Source of the DNA: CALEUX01 sp037439945 | GTDB lineage: Bacteria > Bacteroidota > Bacteroidia > Bacteroidales > Marinilabiliaceae | DNA length: 64,000 nt | Assembly (NCBI GenBank): GCA_037439945.1 | Contig: JBBIVA010000002.1 | Location: forward strand, 18,703-82,702 | Direction: 5' to 3' | Part shown: one piece after another, positions 17,094-25,840 of the stretch | Position numbering within the stretch: position 1 is the stretch's first letter | Layout of the letters: the number at the start of each line of letters is the position of its first letter | Made by a program: the position numbers and the translations under genes | Notes under the pieces: model-generated | The model's database searches: none | What the model saw: only the letters and a program-made list of their open reading frames with translations | What the model was told of the DNA's origin: nothing

Positions 17094-18965
17094 TTACTTA
17101 ATGGGGTAAGCCCCTATAAAAGCCGGAGTGCCTTCATTTATACCCATTGCCTGAATAATTTTACCCGGAATATCCGCACCTTCATATGTTTTTGAAAACT
17201 CCTTTGACATATGAAAGTTATTGTTTGTGGCATCGATAAAAACATTGCCTGTGTAACCATTTAAAAAGGTGCCGTTTTTCGAGAATGCCGGATTTAGTTT
17301 ATTAAGTTCCTGGGGTGATTCAATTCTTGCCTGGCAGTTTTCGTTGTCAAATGGGCTCCATAAAATTATTGGATAGTTGTTTTCAGGGTTTGAACGAACA
17401 TAAATATTATTACCAAATGATTTCAGGGTTGATTTGTTAAGGCGCTGGCATAAATTAGCTGTTTGCCAAACGAATAACAACGGTTTCTGTACATCAACAT
17501 CAAAAGTAATAAGGTTATTCATAAATACATGCCCATCACGTTCCTCTACTCCAGGGCCAGTTGTTGGATGCCATCCAAAATGATCGGCACCATCGCCCCT
17601 GGCCGTACGACCGAATGTAGCCCTGCTGTTAACAAAAGTATTGTTATAAACTTCAACATTACTGCTGTTTAAAATCAGGATGCCCTGGTCGCAGTTTAAA
17701 AAGATATTACCTGCACAAATGGCCCCCTTGGAAATTTCAAAAAAGAAGGCATTGTTACTTGGCCAAACCTGGTCTTCCATGAAAGGGCCATCCAAAACTC
17801 CAACATTTTCAAGCCAGTTGTTTACAAAAACACCGTCAACATTACCAACATCATACCATATACCATTTGAAAAAGGATGGTCAATTACTTTATTTTCGCG
17901 ACAGGTAACTCTGTATGATTGATTAAAAATCTTTACTGCAGCCGGAAAAAACCCAGTCCATTTTTCGATATTATTATGTGCAAAAATGTTTTTTTCGAGT
18001 AAAACATCTGATGAGGCTACAATATATACCCCTTCGGTATTAGTATCAACAACTTTACAGTTTCTCATAATTAAACTGTCGCCGATTGAAAAAACACCGA
18101 TCCTGAAGCTGTTTGAAAAAGTGCAATTATCCAGAACAGTTCCCACAACATCTTTTCCGTGCTGTGTTTCATGAGAAATACCCTGTGGGTAATAACCATC
18201 AATGTGAACCATTGTATCGGGATATTGAGTAATTTCAAGTCCCCGGATTACAGGCCCCCTTTCATCTGATTTTTTCCCATGCACTTCCCCTGTGGTTCTG
18301 AAAATTGCTTTTCTAAATGCAGTTATTTCAACTAACCTGTTAGTAGGATCAGTGCCAATAAAAATTTCATTGGTACTGTAATCAACATAAAAAGTCCCTT
18401 CGTTTACTTCGCCTTTATTACCGGCCGATTGAAGATATTTACCATCAATAAAAACACCATCGTTGTTAAAGCGGTGCATGGGAGTAAATTTCTCCTCCCT
18501 GTCACGTCGCCACCAACTTTCTGAACCGGCAGGAAACAGATGTTCCCATTTTGTAAACCATTGTCCATTTTCGGCTTTTTGCCAATCAGTGGCAACCAAA
18601 GTTCCTTTTATTATGGGCTTTTCATTGCCAAATGGCTGAATTGTTATACCCTGGTTAAATGTAAGGTTACCGGTACGGTAAGTTCCGCCACGCATAATAA
18701 TTGCATCACCTGTTACAACTTTTGATATTGCAACTTCAATTGTTGTAGGGTTTTCAGGTGTTAAGCCATTTGATCCTGCATCACCCGTTGGTGAAACATA
18801 GTAAATAATTCCACTTATCATGGGCAATTCGTAAGTTGTGGAGTAGGGACCGTAAAGTATTCCGGGTTCGGCCCCCGGAGGGTTTTTTTGCATTTTGCAG
18901 GAAATAACTGCAAAAAAAATTAGCAAAATGTAAATTTTTGGTGATAATGTTTGGATTGTTTTCAT
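17094..18965 (-). CDS. right-handed parallel beta-helix lipoprotein
   Basis: 623 residues. Signal peptide type II with the lipobox at Cys23 (FFAVISC). A DUF1565-like opening follows (YYVSPTGDAGSNGLTPENPTTIEVAISKV, GDAIIMRGGTYR). The remainder is a long series of NN/NTF-type beta-helix coils, for example NCTFSNSFRIGVFSI, MRNCKVVDTNTEGVYI and VEVYNNTFVNSRATFG. This fold is shared by polysaccharide lyases and some glycoside hydrolases, so a cell-surface carbohydrate-active role is plausible. I see no specific catalytic signature. No SusC/SusD pair is adjacent. Confidence 0.85.
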   Translation of the reverse strand: MKTIQTLSPKIYILLIFFAVISCKMQKNPPGAEPGILYGPYSTTYELPMISGIIYYVSPTGDAGSNGLTPENPTTIEVAISKVVTGDAIIMRGGTYRTGNLTFNQGITIQPFGNEKPIIKGTLVATDWQKAENGQWFTKWEHLFPAGSESWWRRDREEKFTPMHRFNNDGVFIDGKYLQSAGNKGEVNEGTFYVDYSTNEIFIGTDPTNRLVEITAFRKAIFRTTGEVHGKKSDERGPVIRGLEITQYPDTMVHIDGYYPQGISHETQHGKDVVGTVLDNCTFSNSFRIGVFSIGDSLIMRNCKVVDTNTEGVYIVASSDVLLEKNIFAHNNIEKWTGFFPAAVKIFNQSYRVTCRENKVIDHPFSNGIWYDVGNVDGVFVNNWLENVGVLDGPFMEDQVWPSNNAFFFEISKGAICAGNIFLNCDQGILILNSSNVEVYNNTFVNSRATFGRTARGDGADHFGWHPTTGPGVEERDGHVFMNNLITFDVDVQKPLLFVWQTANLCQRLNKSTLKSFGNNIYVRSNPENNYPIILWSPFDNENCQARIESPQELNKLNPAFSKNGTFLNGYTGNVFIDATNNNFHMSKEFSKTYEGADIPGKIIQAMGINEGTPAFIGAYPIK

Positions 18966-19223
18966 TTTGTAGAGATTTGTTTTTTCAAATTTATGGTTTT
19001 TATTAAAAATTACCTAATAGTGTTAACGGTAAAGGGCGCAGTAACAAAATTTGGATTTCATGCCAATGGCATTTAAAATATAGAATTGTTGAAAAGGAAA
19101 CTTTTTAACCCTGTTTTATATGGTCGGTTTTTAGTTCGGTAGTTTAATATGAAAAATATGGATTAACAATAATCAGCACATGAATTTCAATCATTTAATT
19201 AAGTTAAGAAAAAATTGATTAAC

Positions 19224-19450
19224 CCGTATTAGTCATTTGGAAAGCAATGAACTAATGGCTTAGCCTGGTTTAACCCTACCGGATGGTCGGTACAGGCTGT
19301 TTTAGAAAAGCTTAATTTGTAAGCATTTCTGGTTACAAATAGTTTGTTTTCTTAAGCGGATTGTTAAAATAGAAGTCACATAATCAACAACATAAGACTA
19401 TAAATATCTAATGACGGTCATTAGGAAAATTGGCTAAAGACAAATTTGGG
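19224..19450 (+). repeat. REP-like element, copy 2 (solo)
   Basis: About 227 bp, roughly four bases in five shared with 16719-16944, with no transposase attached. The first hairpin keeps pairing through a G-U change (ATGACT in copy 1, ATGGCT here). The flanking stem around the CCGGAT core is AGCCTG / CAGGCT, a perfect 6 bp here. Confidence 0.82.
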
Positions 19451-19457
19451 ATCAAAA

Positions 19458-19496
19458 TAAAAGCGGGTTACAATGATTTTTGTAAGCCGCTTTTTA
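19458..19496. terminator. terminator-like hairpin downstream of the WG-repeat gene
   Basis: AAAAGCGG..TTACA / TGTAA..CCGCTTTT hairpin, about 100 nt after the minus-strand gene ends. It occupies the same place relative to REP copy 2 as the hairpin at 16956-17004 does to copy 1, with different stem bases. Confidence 0.65.
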
Positions 19497-19595
19497 AAAC
19501 CATTAAGCCTTATTATGAATTATGTCCTAATAATCATACAACCTAATATCCAGCTATTATTGATGTAAAACAGAAGTTCCTGGTAACCTTTTTTA

Positions 19596-21110
19596 CTAAA
19601 AATTAAATGAAACACCTATAGAATATGGATAAAGCTCGGGGCCCTTATTGTTTTTAAAAAGTGATACAGGTGAATATGAACCATAAAGGCCAACATTTTT
19701 AAAACCGGCCCTCGCAATATAACAGTAACGCAACCCATTTAAATTGAAATCATCCTTATTTTTCCGTTTAAAACGGCTTGCACCACTAGTATAAATAACC
19801 TTTGTGTGCGATCGCAATCTTAATTCTCCTTCAATTCCACCTGCAATATAAAAACCGTTGCGATTTCTTCCATCAGGAATCTGAATTTCTAATAAAAGAG
19901 GAACGGTAAAAAAAAGATTTGTAAGTTTTGATTTTGAAATTTCAGCATTTTCAGGCATTGTAGGGAACCAATCCAAACCGGTATCATTTAGTTGATTTGG
20001 AGAAGTCAGGTCAAACCGGTAGTTATTAAATTTTAACCCCATAGCCGTTACCAAACCAACTGATGATCCAATTAGTTTTAAATCCTGTTGTACCGGGTAA
20101 ACTGTTAATTCAACCGATTTTTCATGGTTTAGTTCCATGAAACTATAACCCGAAGGCACATTTTCGTTGCCATTTTCATCAACATAGCTGTTAATACCAA
20201 GGTTAACACTGGCCAAATGGCCACTGAAAGATCTTGATTTGCGCTTTTTCTTTTGGTTATGTTTTATTATAAATTCACTACTATTGTCATTACGCTGCAT
20301 TTCAAATCTTTCATTTCCAATATTTACGCCCTGGTTATTGCGTGGAGGGTTCGATTGATTAATCTTAGCGGTATCTGAGAAAGCTTCAGGTTTGGGAGCT
20401 TGTTGTTCAGGGGCTTCAACTATTTTGCCCTGTTTATCAATAAACAAAATTAAACCTGATTGTATAACCTTTGCTTTTCCATCTTTAAACGGCCAAACCT
20501 GATCGTAAATAGGAGGTACTACAATGTTACCTGCCTTATCGGTATATCCCATCTTACCATCCTTTAATACCCGTGCCATTCCTTCTTCAAACGACCATAT
20601 TTGCTGATACTCGGCTGGTAAAACTATTTTTCCCGATGTATCAAAGAATCCCATTTTTCCATCTTTCAGTATTTTTATCAACCCATCCTCTTCAGGCCAG
20701 ATATGATTGTATTCAACAGGTATTACCATTAAGCCATTTTTATTTACATAGCCCATTTTTTTATTTTTAAGGACTTTGGCAAGTTCACCATTAAATGGCC
20801 ATACCTGGTCATATTCAGCAGGTAAAATTAATCCTTTATCGAGATGGTATAGTCCAATTTTCAAGTCTTTCAAAACACGAACATAGCCATCATCTGTCAG
20901 GTCATAAACCTGGTCAAACTGGCATGGTACAAGGAGTTTCCCATTGATATCAACAATACCCACCTGGCCATGGTTTAATACTCTGAATATGCCGGGTTTC
21001 ATTTGCCATGATTTTTCCCAGTTTCCTGGAGCGTTAACCTGCTGGGAATAACCTTCCAGACTAATTAATAAAAATAATATAAGAAGTAAATTAAACCGGG
21101 TAGAATTCAT
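19596..21110 (-). CDS. WG-repeat protein fused to an outer-membrane beta-barrel domain
   Basis: 504 residues with a signal peptide ending near GYSQQ (residue 23). Residues about 40-235 hold five to six WG repeats of ~34 residues each, such as KMGFFDTSGKIVLPAEYQQI and KMGYTDKAGNIVVPPIYDQV. A polar linker rich in Pro, Asn, Arg and Lys follows. The last ~215 residues are homologous to the neighbouring barrel protein at 21137-22063: both share VGLVTxxGLxFNNYR, TVPxLxExQIP, LxSHTKVxY and GPELYPxxxG. WG repeats in Bacteroidota are often on secreted or surface proteins. Here they are probably displayed by, or in the periplasm next to, the barrel. The substrate is unknown. Confidence 0.82.
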   Translation of the reverse strand: MNSTRFNLLLILFLLISLEGYSQQVNAPGNWEKSWQMKPGIFRVLNHGQVGIVDINGKLLVPCQFDQVYDLTDDGYVRVLKDLKIGLYHLDKGLILPAEYDQVWPFNGELAKVLKNKKMGYVNKNGLMVIPVEYNHIWPEEDGLIKILKDGKMGFFDTSGKIVLPAEYQQIWSFEEGMARVLKDGKMGYTDKAGNIVVPPIYDQVWPFKDGKAKVIQSGLILFIDKQGKIVEAPEQQAPKPEAFSDTAKINQSNPPRNNQGVNIGNERFEMQRNDNSSEFIIKHNQKKKRKSRSFSGHLASVNLGINSYVDENGNENVPSGYSFMELNHEKSVELTVYPVQQDLKLIGSSVGLVTAMGLKFNNYRFDLTSPNQLNDTGLDWFPTMPENAEISKSKLTNLFFTVPLLLEIQIPDGRNRNGFYIAGGIEGELRLRSHTKVIYTSGASRFKRKNKDDFNLNGLRYCYIARAGFKNVGLYGSYSPVSLFKNNKGPELYPYSIGVSFNF

Positions 21111-21136
21111 ATTGATAGTTTTTAATACATTTAATT

Positions 21137-22063
21137 TTAAAAAGATACTACGGTAATACCAACTGTCCAGGGATAAAGTTCGGGGCCCATTCCGGCCTGA
21201 AACAGCCTGGTAAGGTCATATGAGGCATATAGTTTAACAAATCTGTATCCGCACCTTACTGTTGCCCCATATTTAAATGAATTAACATTTAAATCGCTCC
21301 TTGACTTCTCCTTTTCTTTTCCTTCGTTATCGCTATATACAACTTTAGTATGGGAACCCAGCTTAAAACCGCCATAAACACCACCACTAAAAAATATTTT
21401 ATGGTCATTTGATGTTGGTATTTGTAATTCAATTAAAACAGGAACAGTAAGAAATGTGGTTGTGAGTTTATTTTTCTTGATTGCCCGTTCGGTTTGGTAG
21501 TAGGAGGTATTGCCTTGTGCATCCCTTATAAGAATGTAGGGACTGTCTAACCGGTAATTGTTAAATGTTAATCCTATGCCGGTTACAAGTCCGATATTGT
21601 TTTTATTAGGTTGAAGTTCAATATTGCTTTGAATTATATTTACCCCTACTGAAATTGATTTGCCGCTGTTTAGGTCCATAAATCTTGATTGCTGTGGCAG
21701 TTCACTCTCAAACGGACCCGAAAAATAGTTGTTTAACCCCAGGTCAATACCTGCCCAATGTCCCTTAAACTTATCCTTGGGTACATGAACCATTCTTATG
21801 CGGGTTGAACCTTTTGATTCATCATCCAGAATTTCAATCCTTTTACGGCCAATAGTGATTTTAGTAATTGTGTCGCCAAGGTGGTTGACTTCAACCGAGC
21901 CTCCGGGAAATGTTACATTTGTTCGGTCATGATCTTCCTCAACTTTTACTAAATCTTTGGATTTTTCCTTGGGTTTATCCTGGGCTATAATGAGAATAGA
22001 AAAAAGTAACATTAATATGGTAAAACTAAGTGTTCGCATAATTTTTATTATTTGAGTTTTCAA
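21137..22063 (-). CDS. outer membrane beta-barrel protein
   Basis: 308 residues, with a signal peptide ending about residue 28 (ILIIAQ). A short charged region rich in Lys, Glu and Asp precedes a small barrel domain from about residue 105, with alternating strands ending in PELYPWTVGITVVSF. It is a paralogue of the C-terminal part of the gene 26 nt downstream, so the two are almost certainly co-transcribed. The in-frame ATG at 22039 is an alternative start. The locus is downstream of an ECF sigma/anti-sigma pair, which suggests envelope-stress-type control. Confidence 0.78.
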   Translation of the reverse strand: MKTQIIKIMRTLSFTILMLLFSILIIAQDKPKEKSKDLVKVEEDHDRTNVTFPGGSVEVNHLGDTITKITIGRKRIEILDDESKGSTRIRMVHVPKDKFKGHWAGIDLGLNNYFSGPFESELPQQSRFMDLNSGKSISVGVNIIQSNIELQPNKNNIGLVTGIGLTFNNYRLDSPYILIRDAQGNTSYYQTERAIKKNKLTTTFLTVPVLIELQIPTSNDHKIFFSGGVYGGFKLGSHTKVVYSDNEGKEKEKSRSDLNVNSFKYGATVRCGYRFVKLYASYDLTRLFQAGMGPELYPWTVGITVVSF

Positions 22064-22377
22064 TTTTTGTAATCAGCTTAAAATGTGTTTTAAGATTCCG
22101 GTTATCTTTTGTATTTGTGACGATTCACTGTTTGTTATAGTTACAGCAATTTTAAAAAATCATTTAATATTTAGTAAGTTTGTCTGCCGTAAATAATTTT
22201 TAGTTTAATGTCTCCGGCTATTAACAGCCAGGAAGGATTTTTTGAAGGTCAACCCTTAAAATACAAGATTTCACAAAAACCAACTGTTATTAAGCCAAAA
22301 TAATAATCGTTATTATTAAATAATGGCAACGCAAATTAAGAAGGATTGGTTATTATTTTTGATGGCAGATAAAATTG
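22064..22377. other. 314-bp intergenic gap between the barrel gene and the anti-sigma gene
   Basis: No gene or hairpin terminator is evident. The gap is long for an operon and may hold a separate promoter for the two barrel genes, possibly recognised by the ECF sigma factor upstream; I could not identify its sequence. Confidence 0.4.
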
Positions 22378-23403
22378 TTAACGAACCAGCCATTTGGGTA
22401 AACGCTGTGCCATTTCAAAATCACCTGACTTAACATTTACGGCCACAACATTTCCTTCAGAATCATACACCTTACGGAAGGCAAGTTCCTTTGTTGTTAG
22501 CCTGGATAAAATATCGGTACCTTTTTCCAGCAGAGATAAGGTTACACCATATGTTTCTTCAGATGCCACTGAACTGAAATTCTGAAATCTTTGATTTTGA
22601 ATATATACCGGAATCATCATTGCCAAACCTTGTTCAAAGGCATTAATTTGAATTGATGATACCCGCAGGTTTATTACAGGCCCGATAATTGGATCCACAG
22701 GGTCGGATTTTTCAAAGTCGGTTGGCAAAGGGTGGCTGTTTTCCGGCTTAACTGTTTGTTTTTTTGATAAAACTTCACCCTTAGTGATGGCCGAAAAAGT
22801 TTCTGGGTTGTTTTCTGCAACCGTTGGGGTATTGGAGTATGTACCTGAGATAAAAGCCGTATTACCTTCGGTAGAATTATTTTCGTCAACCAAAACTTTC
22901 CTGTTTTCTGACAACATAAGCATAACCAGTATTGCTGCGGCAACTCCGTTATAAATAATCCTTACCCATAGGCCTGATCTTCTTCGGATAAGTTTATTGG
23001 GCGCAGAATAAACTATTGGAGGGGGAACAAGTTTGGTTTTTGGGTAAAGTATATCGTCTTTTTTAACCTGCGGGTATTGTTTTATTAACTGTATTAACCT
23101 TTCTGATTCCTGATTTGTTAGGCCTTCTTCCATCTTTTTAATTAACAGGTAATCAGTTTCGGGTATATTAATTTCTGATTCCTGATTTCTTAAAAGAAGA
23201 TGTTTATTTTTAAACTCAACGCTTTTTTTTGTAGCGGTTAATTTCATTGCTGCTATGGAGTCAAGTTCTTCTCTAAGGTCATGATTAAGATCGAGGAATT
23301 CCAAAAGTATTTTTTCCCTGTCAATTGTAATGTTACCATCGAGGTAATCCAAAAACCACCCCTCATAGTTTTCCCGGGTAATATTTCTGATGTTTTCGCT
23401 CAT
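22378..23403 (-). CDS. probable transmembrane anti-sigma factor
   Basis: 341 residues with one transmembrane helix at about 148-165 (IYNGVAAAILVMLML). The cytoplasmic N-terminal part begins ENYEGWFLDYLDGNITIDREKILLEFL, a pattern common in Bacteroidota anti-sigma proteins. The periplasmic C-terminal half is low in recognisable features. The start ATG overlaps the stop of the ECF sigma gene by 4 nt (ATGA), so translation is coupled. No zinc-binding HxxxCxxC motif is visible. The role is inferred from membrane topology and gene order. Confidence 0.72.
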   Translation of the reverse strand: MSENIRNITRENYEGWFLDYLDGNITIDREKILLEFLDLNHDLREELDSIAAMKLTATKKSVEFKNKHLLLRNQESEINIPETDYLLIKKMEEGLTNQESERLIQLIKQYPQVKKDDILYPKTKLVPPPIVYSAPNKLIRRRSGLWVRIIYNGVAAAILVMLMLSENRKVLVDENNSTEGNTAFISGTYSNTPTVAENNPETFSAITKGEVLSKKQTVKPENSHPLPTDFEKSDPVDPIIGPVINLRVSSIQINAFEQGLAMMIPVYIQNQRFQNFSSVASEETYGVTLSLLEKGTDILSRLTTKELAFRKVYDSEGNVVAVNVKSGDFEMAQRLPKWLVR

Positions 23404-23885
23404 ATCACAACCTCCATTTTTCCAATATAATTTTTGAGGAAAACCCTTGCCCTGTAAATGTAAACTTTAACCTGGCTTTGTGACAGCCCGGTTATTTGTT
23501 CAATTTCTTCGTACGAGTATCCCTCATAATCACGGAGCATAACCACCATTTTTTGGGTTTCGGGCAACCTGTCGATTGCTGAATCCAGCAGTTCCCCCAA
23601 ATCTGAATAATTAAACTCTCCGTAATGGTTTGAAAGGTTAGAGTAATCGAGATAAACATGGTGCTTTTCCTTACGTACTGCATCAACCAATACGTGATAT
23701 GCTGTGGTAAAAAGATAACTTTTTGCCTTGTCGGGATTAATCCCTGACCGGTGCCGCCACATTTTTTCATAAGCATCCTGGACAATATCGCTGGCTTTAT
23801 CCTCATCTTTTATGTTTTTTAGGATAAAACGGTAAACATTGTCGGCATGTTTTTCAACGCACAAATTGTATTCTTTTTCGGTCAT
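23400..23885 (-). CDS. ECF-type RNA polymerase sigma factor
   Basis: 161 residues. Region 2 is at about 10-75 (VYRFILKNIKDEDKASDIVQDAYEKMW, KAKSYLFTTAYHVLVDAVRK). Region 4 is at about 105-155 (LPETQKMVVMLRDYEGYSYEEI, GLSQSQVKVYIYRARVFLK), the helix-turn-helix that reads the -35 box. It is the first gene of the sigma/anti-sigma pair, and the two barrel genes downstream on the same strand are its best candidate targets. Confidence 0.93.
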   Translation of the reverse strand: MTEKEYNLCVEKHADNVYRFILKNIKDEDKASDIVQDAYEKMWRHRSGINPDKAKSYLFTTAYHVLVDAVRKEKHHVYLDYSNLSNHYGEFNYSDLGELLDSAIDRLPETQKMVVMLRDYEGYSYEEIEQITGLSQSQVKVYIYRARVFLKNYIGKMEVVI

Positions 23886-24007
23886 GCCAGGTAATTATTT
23901 AAAAATTGTGACGTTTATTACCTGTATAATGTTACACCTGTTTCAGAAATTTTAAAGTTATACTGTTTTATGCCCTAATAATATAGTTTCCTTTTTGTAG
24001 CCTTATA

Positions 24008-25600
24008 TCAGGTCTTCAACTGGTTTGGGTAATCAATTGTAAAATGCAGTCCACGGCTTTCTTTTCTTTGCCGGGCCGTTTTAATAATTAAATACCCTAC
24101 CTGAACTGTATTTCTTAATTCACATAATCTTTGTGATACTACCGAACGTTGGTAAAGGTCTTCAATTTCGTGATATAAAATTTCAAGTCGGTCTAAAGCT
24201 CTTTTTAACCTTAAATTTGACCTTACAATTCCAACATAATAACTCATAATTTGCTCCAGTTCTTTTTGACTTTGGGTAATAAGTACCATTTCTTCAGGCT
24301 GCGAAGTGCCTTCATCGTTCCATTCGGGCACCCTGTCGCAGTGGTTATACAATAGAAAGTTAGCAACCGCATCTTTTGCTGCTGCATCGGCATAAACTAC
24401 CGACTCGAGTAGTGAATTTGAAGCAAGGCGGTTTGCGCCATGGAGTCCGGTGGAACTGCACTCGCCGGCGGCATATAAACGTGATATTGTTGAACGGCCA
24501 TTTGTATCTACCCTTATTCCCCCACATGCGTAGTGGGCTGCCGGAACAACAGGAATCATTTCTTTAGTTATGTCGATTCCCATATCATTACATTTTTGAT
24601 AAATGTTAGGGAAATGTTCCATAATCTCTTCCGGCTTTTTATGTGTAACGTCCAGGTAAACAAAATCATCACCGGTGGTCTTCATCTCATTGTCAATGGC
24701 ACGGGCAACAATATCCCTTGGGGCAAGGTTTTCACGTTCATCATATTTATACATAAACCTGGCGCCATCTTTCCTTTTTAAAACCCCTCCAAAGCCCCTC
24801 ATTGCTTCAGTAATTAAAAATGAAGGTCTTTCGCGGGGATTAAATAAAGATGTTGGATGAAACTGAATAAACTCCATATTTTCAATGGCGCCTTTAGCCC
24901 TGTAAACCATGGCAATGCCATCGCCAGTTGCAATTGGAGGGTTGGTTGTAGTATGGTATACAGCACCAATTCCACCTGTGGCCATTAAGGTTACCCTCGC
25001 AAGTATGGTTTCAACATTATTTGTATTGTGGTTTAGAACATAAGCACCGTAACACTCAATATCCTTGCGCCATTTATTAACTATTTCTCCCAAATGGTGC
25101 TGGGTAATAATTTCAACTGCAAAATGGTTTTCAAGAACTTCAATGTTTTTGTTTTTTTTTACCGCATCAGTTAATGCTCTCTGAATTTCGTACCCTGTAT
25201 TATCTTTATGGTGAAGAATACGATTTTCGGTGTGCCCCCCTTCTCGGTGCAGGTCATATTTTCCATCGCTGGTTTTATCAAAAATGGTTCCCCAGTTAAC
25301 TAATTGGTTAATAATTTCAGGGGCTTCAGTAACAACTTTTTTAACAACTTCGCTATTGCTTAATCCCGCCCCTGCCGTAATGGTGTCATTAATATGTTTT
25401 TCGAAACTGTCGGGTTTATAGGTTACAGCAGATATTCCACCCTGGGCATAGGTAGTGTTCGATTCGGTTATACTACCTTTGGTTATAATGCAAACCGACC
25501 CATGATCGGCCACTTTAAGTGCAAAACTTAAACCGGCAATACCTGACCCAATAACCAGAAAATCATACTTTTTTCTTCGTGAAGTATCTGTTTTTCTCAT
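24008..25600 (-). CDS. nadB: L-aspartate oxidase
   Basis: FAD enzyme that oxidises L-aspartate to iminoaspartate, the first step of de novo NAD synthesis; 530 residues. The FAD-binding motif is VIGSGIAGLSFAL near the N-terminus. QFHPTSL, the active-site HREGGHTENRILHH and the flavin segment GLHGANRLASNSLLE are all present. The frame extends to a TTG at 25624, but the ATG at 25600 (MRKTDTSRRKKYDFLVIGSG) is the better start. nadA and nadC are not in the window. The C-terminal helical domain has REGGH-type NadB rather than succinate dehydrogenase spacing. Confidence 0.92.
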   Translation of the reverse strand: MRKTDTSRRKKYDFLVIGSGIAGLSFALKVADHGSVCIITKGSITESNTTYAQGGISAVTYKPDSFEKHINDTITAGAGLSNSEVVKKVVTEAPEIINQLVNWGTIFDKTSDGKYDLHREGGHTENRILHHKDNTGYEIQRALTDAVKKNKNIEVLENHFAVEIITQHHLGEIVNKWRKDIECYGAYVLNHNTNNVETILARVTLMATGGIGAVYHTTTNPPIATGDGIAMVYRAKGAIENMEFIQFHPTSLFNPRERPSFLITEAMRGFGGVLKRKDGARFMYKYDERENLAPRDIVARAIDNEMKTTGDDFVYLDVTHKKPEEIMEHFPNIYQKCNDMGIDITKEMIPVVPAAHYACGGIRVDTNGRSTISRLYAAGECSSTGLHGANRLASNSLLESVVYADAAAKDAVANFLLYNHCDRVPEWNDEGTSQPEEMVLITQSQKELEQIMSYYVGIVRSNLRLKRALDRLEILYHEIEDLYQRSVVSQRLCELRNTVQVGYLIIKTARQRKESRGLHFTIDYPNQLKT

Positions 25601-25840
25601 AACAGCAATATTAAGATGCAACAAAGTTAATAAACTATCAGGAAGGTAAATGTTTTTTTTTGATGGTTTCTTAACGTTAAATATTTAGTTTCCTGCATCG
25701 ATATTCAGTTAACTAATTGTATCCAAATTGCTGTAAAACTGATTTTTTGGTTTATTTTTGTGACTTTAAAATTTTAATATCACAATAAAATAGATGTAGT
25801 TAATTTACCAGAATAATAATAAAGATAAAATATAATCATT

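Noticed and set aside
19596..21110. WG repeats as a CRISPR-like or tandem DNA repeat
   Set aside because: The repetition is at the protein level only; the ~102-bp DNA units have diverged too far and are not separated by spacers. No CRISPR array was found anywhere in the window.
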